Assembly: GCF_002067135.1 (NCBI RefSeq)
Contig: NZ_CP020105.1
Location: 5,456,001-5,520,000, forward strand
Length of the DNA stretch: 64,000 nucleotides
From: Spirosoma rigui
GTDB taxonomy: Bacteria > Bacteroidota > Bacteroidia > Cytophagales > Spirosomataceae
Direction of reading: 5' to 3'
Shown: positions 53,028 to 60,972 of the stretch, piece after piece
How positions within the stretch are numbered: the stretch's first letter is position 1
Layout of the letters: each line of letters begins with the position of its first letter
Notes under the pieces: generated by a model
The model's database searches: none
What the model was told of the DNA's origin: nothing
The model's input: only the letters and a program-made list of their open reading frames with translations
Made by a program: the position numbers and the translations under genes

Positions 53028-54473
53028 ATGGAAGCAACTATCACCAATCCAATTAATGTACGAAATGTAGTTCCAATAAGTCTTCTCCAGCAGGACACAT
53101 TTAGTATAATGACATATCAGATGTACGTTTTCTCTCTGATACTAACATGGTTTCCATCAAAAATCCTTTCATATGGTTCACCATATATTTTGATGATTTT
53201 TGTCTTTGTGGTTTACAATAACTATGAACTCCTGTTTAATTATATAAAAACAACAATCATAATAATACTTTTTTTGGGAGTTAATTATATTATCAGAGAA
53301 AAATACATCTTTTCAAATGGAGTTTTAACTATCGTAACATACGGCCCGTTTATTCTTCTATGGGCTATGTCAAATAAAAGCATTTCTAAAGTATATATAA
53401 GGAAAATAATTCGTGTTACTTATTTTTTTGTTTTCTTTCAGAGTTCCATCGGTATAGTACAATTCGCAATTGCATATATAAAATTTGGAGGTTATAGCGT
53501 AGATATGGGGGATTTTATACAGGGTTCTATTGTCCCATTATCTTTTAACTTAGAAGGAGACAGAGGTATTGGCAACGCATACTTCGTGATTAATATCTTA
53601 ATAATGACATTGTTCCTTCTTGTAGATGAGAAGAAGGATAGAAAATCATATTTAATTATAACACTCGGCTGTATAACGGTAATACTTGCGGGAGTTCACC
53701 ATGCTTTAATTTCTCTCTTTTTAGGATTATTTCTCGCTCTGTGCATAGCTGAATTTACTAAAGCATTAAAATATAGTTTTGCTATTATTCCAGCAATACT
53801 CGCAGCTGGCACTATATTTTATCTATTAAACCCCAATAACGTATACTTATATTCTCATTATTTCAATTTATACGCTACAGGTGAATCCTTTAAAACTTTA
53901 GCAATGAAAAAAGCTATTATAGATTTATACCAAGATCATCCTGATATAAGCGTTCTGGGAACGGGCCTCGGCCAATTCTCAAGTAGAGCTGGATTAATAG
54001 CTTCTGGAACATACCTTGGCGGTTTAGACGAAAACAGAAGTATTCCTTTTTTTCCAATTTCACAATCTGAGTATTTTAAGAATTATGCATTTGATATATA
54101 TTACTCGATGAAGATGGATAAGAGCACCGTACATGGAGCGGCTAGTAGAACTTTCTTTTCTTTGATGTCAATATACGTTGAATTAGGCATAGCTGTTTCT
54201 ATCATTATTGTATTCTATATAATACAGAAAATTAGAAGCTTAAAAACAAGATATCTATTATTCAACAATTACAATTTAAACTACGAGAAAAATATAGTCA
54301 TTATCATAATAGCCACAATATTATTTTTTATTTTCATTTCTTTTTTTGAAAACTATTTAGAAATGAGTCAAGCCACATTAACATGCTTTATATTAATAAA
54401 AATTTTTTACAATAAAATAAGCCAACCTATAAATAAAACGATAATCGAAAAACAAACAGCAAAATATTTATGA
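53028..54473 (+). CDS. O-antigen/EPS polymerase-like membrane protein (Wzy-like)
   Basis: A 481-residue protein with about 11 membrane helices and a large extracytoplasmic loop (about 285-375; containing SVLGTGLGQFSSRAG, a motif like the G-x-G-x-G of Wzy/ligase proteins). It would polymerise repeat units on the periplasmic side. Very AT-rich, like the flippase gene before it. It overlaps the next ATG by four bases (ATGA at 54470). Assignment rests on topology, length and position, since Wzy proteins share little sequence. Confidence 0.75.
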   Translation: MEATITNPINVRNVVPISLLQQDTFSIMTYQMYVFSLILTWFPSKILSYGSPYILMIFVFVVYNNYELLFNYIKTTIIIILFLGVNYIIREKYIFSNGVLTIVTYGPFILLWAMSNKSISKVYIRKIIRVTYFFVFFQSSIGIVQFAIAYIKFGGYSVDMGDFIQGSIVPLSFNLEGDRGIGNAYFVINILIMTLFLLVDEKKDRKSYLIITLGCITVILAGVHHALISLFLGLFLALCIAEFTKALKYSFAIIPAILAAGTIFYLLNPNNVYLYSHYFNLYATGESFKTLAMKKAIIDLYQDHPDISVLGTGLGQFSSRAGLIASGTYLGGLDENRSIPFFPISQSEYFKNYAFDIYYSMKMDKSTVHGAASRTFFSLMSIYVELGIAVSIIIVFYIIQKIRSLKTRYLLFNNYNLNYEKNIVIIIIATILFFIFISFFENYLEMSQATLTCFILIKIFYNKISQPINKTIIEKQTAKYL

Positions 54474-55657
54474 GCAAATACTTTATTCTGGGTCACTTTG
54501 GTGGTTTTAACACTGGAGATGAAGCAATGCTTGGTGGTTTTTTAAACCTTGTCCCAAAAACCAGCGCTGTTTCCATTAAATACAAGAATGGAGTTAATGT
54601 GCATTGGGGTGATAATGTGACATTGTTTCATGGCAGCTACACCGATTTTGTGGCACCAATTGGACCGGGTGATACGCTGGTGCTCTGTGGCGGCACTCAC
54701 TTTCATGACGACTACAGTCCCATCCGACTATTGCGCCACTGGCTTTATCTGGCACGCATCAATTATCTGTTCGATCAGGCTAAACGCAAAGGAGCCCAGA
54801 CACAATGTATCGGCAATGGATTTGGCCCGATCAATGAAGGCATTACGGGTTGGTTGACGCGGCAGTTTATAAAGCTATGTGATGTAGTCACCGTACGGGA
54901 CAAAAACTCAGCCCGGGCTTTGGCCGCTCTGGACTGCAAAGCTGACCTGGTCCACCCGGATCTGGCCATGTTGCTGTATAAACCTGACCGGCGGGTCGTC
55001 AAGGAAAATATAATCGGGGTTTCCCTAACGTCACTCACGTCACAAAGCGCCGACACTATTTCTGATGACGTATTGGTAAACTCGATTGCGGACGAACTCA
55101 CAACTTTCTCGGCCACCAATCCTGATGCCCTGGTACGCTTGTTTGTCATCCGGTCCGGTAACCGCGAAAGTGATGCACCGATCATGAACCAATTGCACCA
55201 GCAATTACAAAGCAATGGTGTCCAATCGGAAGTCTACGAGTTTACCAACGATCTGAGCGAACTGGTCGAGCAGATGATTCCCTGTCGGGTATTTCTGGCA
55301 TCACGGTTCCACAGCGCCGTGTTGGGAGCCGTAACACAGAATAAACTCATTATCCTCTCCTACCACAAAAAATTAGTTTCGTTGGCGGAGGAAATGACTA
55401 TGGATCGTCGGTACGTGATCGATTTACAACAACCGACGGCCGCTACTAAAATCAACCACTTAGCCGATACTATCGGTGAGCTTTATTCTGCTAACCAGCT
55501 TAATTACTCATTCCCGGAAACTGAGATTTTACAGTTAGGTGAACATGTTCGTACTATTTATGAAGAAGGTCTTGATTTTCGTGTTCACGCCAACTTACGG
55601 CGGGCCCCACAACCAGGTGAACCGTTTGTGCCAGCCGCTACGCGAGCAGCACTATGA
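54470..55657 (+). CDS. Polysaccharide pyruvyl transferase family protein
   Basis: A 395-residue cytoplasmic enzyme that would add a pyruvate ketal to a sugar of the repeat unit, giving negative charge. Family features: FILGHFGGFNTGDEAMLGG at the N-terminus, GDTLVLCGGTHFHDDY, GNGFGPINEG, VTVRDKNSARAL, ASRFHSAVLGAVTQNKLIIL. The C-terminal 33 residues (after HVRTIYEEG) look unlike the family, and that part overlaps the next gene by 98 bases in another frame, so the stop may have moved. GC content returns to normal within this gene. Confidence 0.88.
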   Translation: MSKYFILGHFGGFNTGDEAMLGGFLNLVPKTSAVSIKYKNGVNVHWGDNVTLFHGSYTDFVAPIGPGDTLVLCGGTHFHDDYSPIRLLRHWLYLARINYLFDQAKRKGAQTQCIGNGFGPINEGITGWLTRQFIKLCDVVTVRDKNSARALAALDCKADLVHPDLAMLLYKPDRRVVKENIIGVSLTSLTSQSADTISDDVLVNSIADELTTFSATNPDALVRLFVIRSGNRESDAPIMNQLHQQLQSNGVQSEVYEFTNDLSELVEQMIPCRVFLASRFHSAVLGAVTQNKLIILSYHKKLVSLAEEMTMDRRYVIDLQQPTAATKINHLADTIGELYSANQLNYSFPETEILQLGEHVRTIYEEGLDFRVHANLRRAPQPGEPFVPAATRAAL

Positions 55658-56732
55658 GTCGGTTCTATGCGTCCACCAGGATTTTGAACCCAAGTGGGAA
55701 CATCATTTTCATCAGTTAGGTGTTCGTGTTCTTAAATACGACTTTAAACGACTTCGATTCAATTCATTCGTAAAAAACAATTATCAGTACCTCTCCACTT
55801 TTTTCAAGGATGTCAGAGCCCTTGAGACGCTGATCAGAGAAGAGAAGCCGGATGTTGTTCAGGTATGTGGGTTACTGAATATTCAGGCAGTGCTGGCGGC
55901 CAAACGGGCGGGCATTCCGGTAGTATGGCAACTACTCAGCACATTCTCGCCACCTCCTATGCGCTTTGTTTACGGGCAGCTAGTGAAACGTTGGGCTAAC
56001 TCCATTATGAGTACAGGATCGCTAGTAGCCCACAAACACTACCTGCAGGGCAATACACTGGAACGTACCTTTCCTTTTTACCCACCCGTAGAAACGTCCC
56101 GTTTTGTCGCTGCTACGGACAAAAAGTTGGCAGCCCGCCAGTTCTTCGCTATTCCGGAAGATGCTATCGTCATTGGCACTGTCGGAAACCGAAACCGCCA
56201 GAAGTCGCATGATCAGTTTGTCCAGATCGCGAAGCAGGTATTAAGCCGGACGAAGAAGGACGTGTATTTTGTCATTGTGGGTGCTATCACACCCTCGTAC
56301 CAGCCTACTTACGCAACGCTGGTCGAGCAGTTTATTAAGGACAACAAACTGGAAAATCGCATTAAGTTGTTCCAGTCCACCATTCCCGTTGACACTATTC
56401 TATCAGGATTCGACGCGTTCCTGCTTTCATCCATGGCCGAGGGAGTACCTACTGTACTTTTAGAAGCTATGTCGATTGGGGTCCCGATTGTATCGACTGA
56501 TGTGGGAGCCATACCGGAAATAGTTAGAGAGAGTGTGAATGGCTTCCTGTATCGGTTTGGTCAAAACGAGAAAGCAGCCGAGCTGATCCTTCAACTTATC
56601 GATGACCAAAAACTCAGGCAGGCTATGTCACGCACGAATGCTGGCGACGCCAAAACCAAGTTCGATACGGAGATCTGTTCCGAAGTTCACAAGAAAGCAT
56701 ATGATTTCGCGCTGGCTCACCAGGCTGCCTGA
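55560..56732 (+). CDS. GT4-family glycosyltransferase
   Basis: A 390-residue GT-B glycosyltransferase adding a sugar to the lipid-linked repeat unit. The N-terminal motif KKVLIFVFTPTYGGPHNQV requires the start at ATG 55560; a GTG 21 bp earlier is less likely. The C-terminal E-x7-E region is SSMAEGVPTVLLEAMSIGVPIVST, preceded by VGNRNRQKSHD. The first 98 bases overlap the pyruvyltransferase gene. It is the last gene of the plus-strand operon. Confidence 0.9.
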   Translation: MKKVLIFVFTPTYGGPHNQVNRLCQPLREQHYESVLCVHQDFEPKWEHHFHQLGVRVLKYDFKRLRFNSFVKNNYQYLSTFFKDVRALETLIREEKPDVVQVCGLLNIQAVLAAKRAGIPVVWQLLSTFSPPPMRFVYGQLVKRWANSIMSTGSLVAHKHYLQGNTLERTFPFYPPVETSRFVAATDKKLAARQFFAIPEDAIVIGTVGNRNRQKSHDQFVQIAKQVLSRTKKDVYFVIVGAITPSYQPTYATLVEQFIKDNKLENRIKLFQSTIPVDTILSGFDAFLLSSMAEGVPTVLLEAMSIGVPIVSTDVGAIPEIVRESVNGFLYRFGQNEKAAELILQLIDDQKLRQAMSRTNAGDAKTKFDTEICSEVHKKAYDFALAHQAA

Positions 56733-56748
56733 CATCCAGATAGCCTCT

Positions 56749-56802
56749 ACATGAAACGGGCGCTCCGGGAATAAATTTATTCCCGGAGCGCCCGTTTCAT
56801 GT
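56749..56802. terminator. Perfect 54-bp palindrome, bidirectional terminator
   Basis: Both halves (56749-56775 and 56776-56802) are exact reverse complements without spacer, giving a 27-bp hairpin with a GC-rich middle and AT-rich tip (ATAAATTTAT). It sits 17 bp after the GT4 stop and 16 bp after the convergent WecG stop, so it serves both operons. Flanking T-runs are poor. Confidence 0.85.
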
Positions 56803-56817
56803 AAGGATAAGCAAAAA

Positions 56818-57594
56818 TTATCCAGCGTTCGAAACCCGTCGGGTTTTGCCGGGTGTAATCAGTTCCTTCAGGTTGTAGAATATAAACAGCGGTACAATTT
56901 CCATGTATCGTTTATAAAGTCGCTTGGGTTCCATCAACAAGCGAAAAAACCATTCCATGGAAAGCTGCTGCATCCAGGCTGGCGCCTGCTGTACCTTATC
57001 TGTGTGAAAATCAAATGCAGCGCCAACGGTAACGATAAAATGAACCGAGGTATACTTTTCTAATTGTTTGGCAAACCGTTCCTGCTTGGGCGTGCTTAGG
57101 CCAATCCATACGATGTTTGCTCCCGATTTATTGATCTGATCACCCAGCGCCCTAAATTCGTCATCGGTCAGCGCCCGAAACGGTGGGCAGAACGTACCGA
57201 CAACGTTGTGATTGGCAAACTTTTTGCCAACTGCAACTTTCAACTCGTCGGCAACACCTTCTTTACCACCACACAGGAAGTGCTTGATGGTCGTAGTAGC
57301 GCTGTCCTCAAATACACGTTTAAAAAAATCAGGACCGTAGCAGCGATTCATTGCTGTTGCTCCTTTCATACGGCCAACCCATACGCCAGGCATACCATCG
57401 GGCAGATTCCAGTAAAAAGAGTCCAGGACCTGTTGAAAATCGTGTTCTTTTATCGCTGTAATCATGCCGTGAGCTCCCGTGGCGCTTACGCATTTATTTT
57501 CTCGTAAACTTGACGGGGTGCTTTGCTCGATAATTTCACTAACGGCTGTTTCCAGGCCAGCGTCGTATAATTCAGTTTTTAATACCCGTACCAT
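56818..57594 (-). CDS. WecG/TagA/CpsF family glycosyltransferase
   Basis: A 258-residue GT26 enzyme. Motifs: GMPGVWVGRMKGATAMNRCYGPDFF, FLCGGKEGVADELK, VVGTFCPPFRALTDDE, IVWIGLSTPKQERFA and VGAAFDFHTDKVQQAPAWMQ, with the final MEWFFRLLMEPKRLYKRY. In E. coli WecG adds ManNAcA to the second position of the lipid-linked chain; here it likely adds an early sugar of the polymer. It lies 11 bp after the cupin gene, third in the epimerase operon. Confidence 0.93.
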   Translation of the reverse strand: MVRVLKTELYDAGLETAVSEIIEQSTPSSLRENKCVSATGAHGMITAIKEHDFQQVLDSFYWNLPDGMPGVWVGRMKGATAMNRCYGPDFFKRVFEDSATTTIKHFLCGGKEGVADELKVAVGKKFANHNVVGTFCPPFRALTDDEFRALGDQINKSGANIVWIGLSTPKQERFAKQLEKYTSVHFIVTVGAAFDFHTDKVQQAPAWMQQLSMEWFFRLLMEPKRLYKRYMEIVPLFIFYNLKELITPGKTRRVSNAG

Positions 57595-57605
57595 CGTATA
57601 GTAGA

Positions 57606-57950
57606 TTACTCTGTAGCAATACCGAAATAGATATATTGTAAAGGATTTTCACCTACTGCCTCCAGCCGGTGTTTGACACCGGCAGGTATTCGAACAAATA
57701 CTCCGTTTTCCAGCGGTATCTGTTTGTCGCCCACCGTATAAATGCCCTTTCCACTCAGGAAGAAGAAGACCTCTTCCATGGTAGCATGACTGTGCAGTTC
57801 ACAAAAATCAGTCGTGCGAAACGTGCCATAGGCTACCTGCGTTAACGCGGTGGGCGTGTCGGCATTCCGCAGAAAGACCTTTTTGGAGCCTTGCAGGTGG
57901 GCAGTAACCTCACCTGCAAGGCCGTCAAGCGTTGCTGTTATCGTATCCAT
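57606..57950 (-). CDS. Cupin-fold protein, possible sugar or nucleotide-sugar modifier
   Basis: A 114-residue single-domain cupin. Motif 1 has HSHATMEEVFFFLSGKG (metal-binding His/His/Glu) and motif 2 has VRIPAGVKHRLEAVGENPL. The ATG at 57950 overlaps the epimerase TAA by one base (TAATG), fixing the start and implying coupled translation. Its function is unknown. Position between an epimerase and a glycosyltransferase suggests a role in sugar-nucleotide modification. Confidence 0.82.
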   Translation of the reverse strand: MDTITATLDGLAGEVTAHLQGSKKVFLRNADTPTALTQVAYGTFRTTDFCELHSHATMEEVFFFLSGKGIYTVGDKQIPLENGVFVRIPAGVKHRLEAVGENPLQYIYFGIATE

Positions 57951-58939
57951 TAAACTGTTTCCAGTTCTTCTACTTCTACTTTTTTCTGGATTTGCTCCGA
58001 GATCCAATCGTAGGTTTTCTGAACGCCAACCTGTAGCGGAACCGACGGTGCCCAGCCCAACTTCTGCTGGATAAGGTGGTTATCAGAATTCCGACCCCGT
58101 ACACCCGTTGGACCTTCGATATTTTTGATCGAAATGTTCTTACCCGACAGATCGATGACCATCCGGGCGAAATCGTTGAGCGATATCATCTCCTCTGAAC
58201 CGATGTTGACCGGCCCCGAGAAATCAGACTCCATCAGCCGGCGAATACCCTCAACGCATTCATCAACGATCAGGAATGAACGGGTTTGCTTGCCATCACC
58301 CCAGATTTCGATAACACCGCCTTCATCGGCCATAGCGACCTTACGGCATACAGCAGCCGGTGCTTTTTCACGACCACCTTCCCACGTGCCCTGGGGGCCA
58401 AAAATGTTGTGGAAACGCGCGATACGCACCTCAATACCGTGGTTCCGCTGGTAGGTAAGGTACAGCCGCTCAGAGAAGAGCTTCTCCCAACCATATTCGC
58501 TATCAGGCGCTGCTGGATAGGCAGAATCTTCCGAGCATTTTGGATTCTCGGGATCGAGCTGGTTGTACTCGGGGTACATACAGGCCGATGACGAATAGAA
58601 TATACGTTTTACACCTTTGTTCTTGGCTTCGTCCAGGACATTCAGGTTGCACAAAACCGAATTGTGCATGATGGCCGCGTCGTTTGTACCCGTAAATACG
58701 AACCCTGCACCACCCATATCAGCCGCTAGCTGATAAATCTCGTCTAAATCACTTGTAACTACTTTAGCTGAAACGGTAGGATCGGTCAAGTCGCCGATAA
58801 TGAACTCGTCGGCGTTGGCATTGCCATATTCATTATGTTTTATATCCACGCCACGCACCCAATAACCTTCTGACTTTAAGCGGTTTACCAGATGACCGCC
58901 AATGAATCCACCGGCTCCACAAACAAGTGCCTTCTTCAT
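57950..58939 (-). CDS. GDP-mannose 3,5-epimerase-like enzyme
   Basis: A 329-residue extended SDR protein. Cofactor motif GAGGFIGG (8-15); SDR Tyr149-xxx-Lys153 in YGWEK; FHNIFGPQGTWEGG and REKAPAAVCRK (Lys192) match the plant GDP-mannose 3,5-epimerase, whose catalytic Cys and Lys correspond to Cys120 (SSSACMYPE) and Lys192. The plant enzyme makes GDP-L-galactose and GDP-L-gulose. Here it probably supplies such a sugar for the exopolysaccharide. First gene of a three-gene operon with cupin and WecG. Confidence 0.88.
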   Translation of the reverse strand: MKKALVCGAGGFIGGHLVNRLKSEGYWVRGVDIKHNEYGNANADEFIIGDLTDPTVSAKVVTSDLDEIYQLAADMGGAGFVFTGTNDAAIMHNSVLCNLNVLDEAKNKGVKRIFYSSSACMYPEYNQLDPENPKCSEDSAYPAAPDSEYGWEKLFSERLYLTYQRNHGIEVRIARFHNIFGPQGTWEGGREKAPAAVCRKVAMADEGGVIEIWGDGKQTRSFLIVDECVEGIRRLMESDFSGPVNIGSEEMISLNDFARMVIDLSGKNISIKNIEGPTGVRGRNSDNHLIQQKLGWAPSVPLQVGVQKTYDWISEQIQKKVEVEELETV

Positions 58940-59263
58940 AGTACAATGTTTTTTTTATAGTTTATAATAGTAGTTGATTATTACGAGTGCAATATAACTA
59001 AGAACTAGATAAGAACAATTTACAAACACAGTATTTACAAATATTTGATTTAATTAACTAATTAAAACACAAAAGTTCAATAAAAAGTACAAATAGTGTA
59101 TTGATAATCCTGAAAAAGCATTTTTGAATTTAGTGTATATAAAATCATTCATCTTAGTTATCAATCTTAAATAATAACAAACACTCAGTAAGTAAAAAAG
59201 CGGAGACTACTGATTCGTCTTCGCTTTTTTACTTACTGAGTGTTTGTGAGTACTTGGATGGCT
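58940..59263. other. AT-rich intergenic region upstream of the epimerase operon
   Basis: 324 bp, strongly AT-rich. It must hold the promoter of the epimerase operon (TATATTGC near 59000 on the minus strand is a partial -7 match) and includes the xylanase terminator. No gene seen. Confidence 0.5.
59178..59246 (-). terminator. Very long hairpin terminator of the GH10 gene
   Basis: 25-bp perfect arms (59178-59202 with 59222-59246) extend inward by a G-T pair and four more pairs, leaving a nine-base loop. The stem includes an A/T run. It lies 17 bp after the GH10 stop. Confidence 0.85.
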
Positions 59264-60448
59264 TTAATTTATTGCACCATCCATCAATCCATAAAAGGCT
59301 GGCTTTTTATTGTAGCTCCCATCAAAAATGCATGGTGCATCGTTCTTTTTCTTCTGCGCAACGATCCAGCTGTCCGCATCGCTAAAATCCCATAGCGTAA
59401 TACCATATTGTAACCGAGTAGGTACCAATTGCTTATAGGCAACGACTACTGCCTTATACTTTGCACGCTGAGTATCGAGCAATTGTTGGTTAATAATCAA
59501 ATTAGCATCATTCGTTGGGTTGACCGCTATATCGAGTTCTGAGATATGAATCAGTAAGCCAGTAGCTGTTAGCTTTAGAAGAGAATTGCGGATACCAGCA
59601 TCGGAGGTATTAATATTGATATGCATCTGCGAACCAACACCATTGATAGGGATACCACTCTTCTTAAAATCTTCAACCATCGAAACTACGGCATCTAGCT
59701 TTGCTTGAGAGTTTTCCATCGAAAAGTCATTATAGAATAATAATGCGTTAGGATCAGCTTCATGTGCCCACTTGAAGCATTGCTTAACGAAAGTTAAATA
59801 TGCTTCATCGCTAGTATACAACTTTCTGAAGGGTGTTTGATCAATCTTTCCTTGGCTGGTGAAAATTTCGTTAAAGACATCCCAGCCTTGAATTTTTCCT
59901 TTCTGACGCCCAACTATAGTCTGAATGTGCTTCTTTATCATCAGCTCAAAGTCACTCGTATTACCTTTAAATTGAAGCATCCATTCAGGAGCACCTGTGT
60001 GAAAAACTAAGCAATGCCCGTGTAAACGTACTGGGTTAGTCTCAGCCCATTTGGCCCAAAAATCAAGTTCCTGAAAATTGAATACGCCTTGAGAAGTTTC
60101 AATGCTCATATAAGCATGAACTGTCTTTGAATCAAACTGCGTTTTAAAAACTTCATAACCTTTAGCCTTCTTGGTTATCCAAGACCCTGGTGTTGCTCCG
60201 ATTGGGAAAGTTGCTACTGACTTTAAAGTGCTGTTACTGTCAATAACTGCAGTAGCCCGGGTGCTGGCCGTGTAAGCCGTTTCCGTCACGCTATCCGGAT
60301 TCACTGAGTCTGGGCTGCAGCTTGTCAGGTTAAGAAGAAGGGAGAATAACGTAGCAACCATGATAGCTCGCGCCGTACGAAGGGTAGTTACAAAGTACGA
60401 ATTTTGTGTGTTGTTATTGTTACCCTTGGTTGCAGTGAAAGTTGCCAT
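59264..60448 (-). CDS. GH10 endo-xylanase-like lipoprotein in the EPS locus
   Basis: A 394-residue GH10 enzyme that cleaves beta-1,4-xylan-like chains. Acid/base Glu194 is in WDVFNEIF, nucleophile Glu304 in HISELDIAV; HGHCLVFH and the late ITLWDFSDADSWI complete the fold. Before the lipobox LTSC (Cys44) lies an unusually long polar N-terminus (MATFTATKGNNNNTQNS), so the true start may be a later Met such as residue 30. It is AT-rich compared with most genes here. Its place among exopolysaccharide genes suggests it trims the secreted polymer. Confidence 0.88.
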   Translation of the reverse strand: MATFTATKGNNNNTQNSYFVTTLRTARAIMVATLFSLLLNLTSCSPDSVNPDSVTETAYTASTRATAVIDSNSTLKSVATFPIGATPGSWITKKAKGYEVFKTQFDSKTVHAYMSIETSQGVFNFQELDFWAKWAETNPVRLHGHCLVFHTGAPEWMLQFKGNTSDFELMIKKHIQTIVGRQKGKIQGWDVFNEIFTSQGKIDQTPFRKLYTSDEAYLTFVKQCFKWAHEADPNALLFYNDFSMENSQAKLDAVVSMVEDFKKSGIPINGVGSQMHININTSDAGIRNSLLKLTATGLLIHISELDIAVNPTNDANLIINQQLLDTQRAKYKAVVVAYKQLVPTRLQYGITLWDFSDADSWIVAQKKKNDAPCIFDGSYNKKPAFYGLMDGAIN

Positions 60449-60972
60449 TTCTTTGATCTTTTGCGTTTTGCTTGATCAAAGTTGGCTTCTGAAAGGGGGG
60501 TCGATCGGTTCTATTCGATGAGCTGCAGGTTCCGCCGGTTTTTTGACATATTTACCCGTTAAAGCGTTTTCGTATCATCACCCTTTTTGGACTTTTACGC
60601 TACCTATTGTCTGCTAAGGGCTTTTTAAACGCCGGTGTTTTGTCTACCCTCTTTTATCTAATAGGCCATAAAAGGCTTTTATCTTTTACTGAAAGCCTTA
60701 AATAGCAACATAGCCAGGACTCATGTAGGCTCAAATTCAAATAAACTAGCAACTGAAAAAATGGGCAAAATTGAACTATTAAAAGAACATTAAAAGTTCG
60801 ATTTTGCCCAATTCATTAACTAGTTCGCAATTCGTTGTCCCTTAATAACAGCTATAAACAACAAGGTCGGCCCTGCGATGACGCAGGGCCGACCTTGTTA
60901 TGTCGATTGGAATGATAATACCGGGGGCAGGGTGTCAACCCTGCTGAGTGGGTAGCCTCATGCCGTACGCCT
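60449..60972. other. Intergenic region upstream of the GH10 gene
   Basis: 524 bp between the Wzi-like gene and the GH10 gene. Apart from the hairpin at 60860-60899 and a loose TTTGATC/GATCAAA repeat (60452-60458, 60474-60480) just before the GH10 start, I see no gene and no strong promoter match. Confidence 0.5.
60860..60899 (-). terminator. Terminator of the second Wzi-like gene
   Basis: A perfect 18-bp stem (60860-60877 with 60882-60899) closed by the loop ATGA, about 75 bp past the stop. Confidence 0.85.

Noticed and set aside
56749-56802. Insertion-sequence end or invertible-promoter repeat
   Set aside because: No transposase or invertase is near and the site lies between two stop codons, which fits a bidirectional terminator best.
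60452-60480. TTTGATC/GATCAAA inverted repeat before the GH10 start as an operator
   Set aside because: Seven-base arms with a 15-base spacer in AT-rich DNA are likely by chance, and no regulator gene is adjacent.
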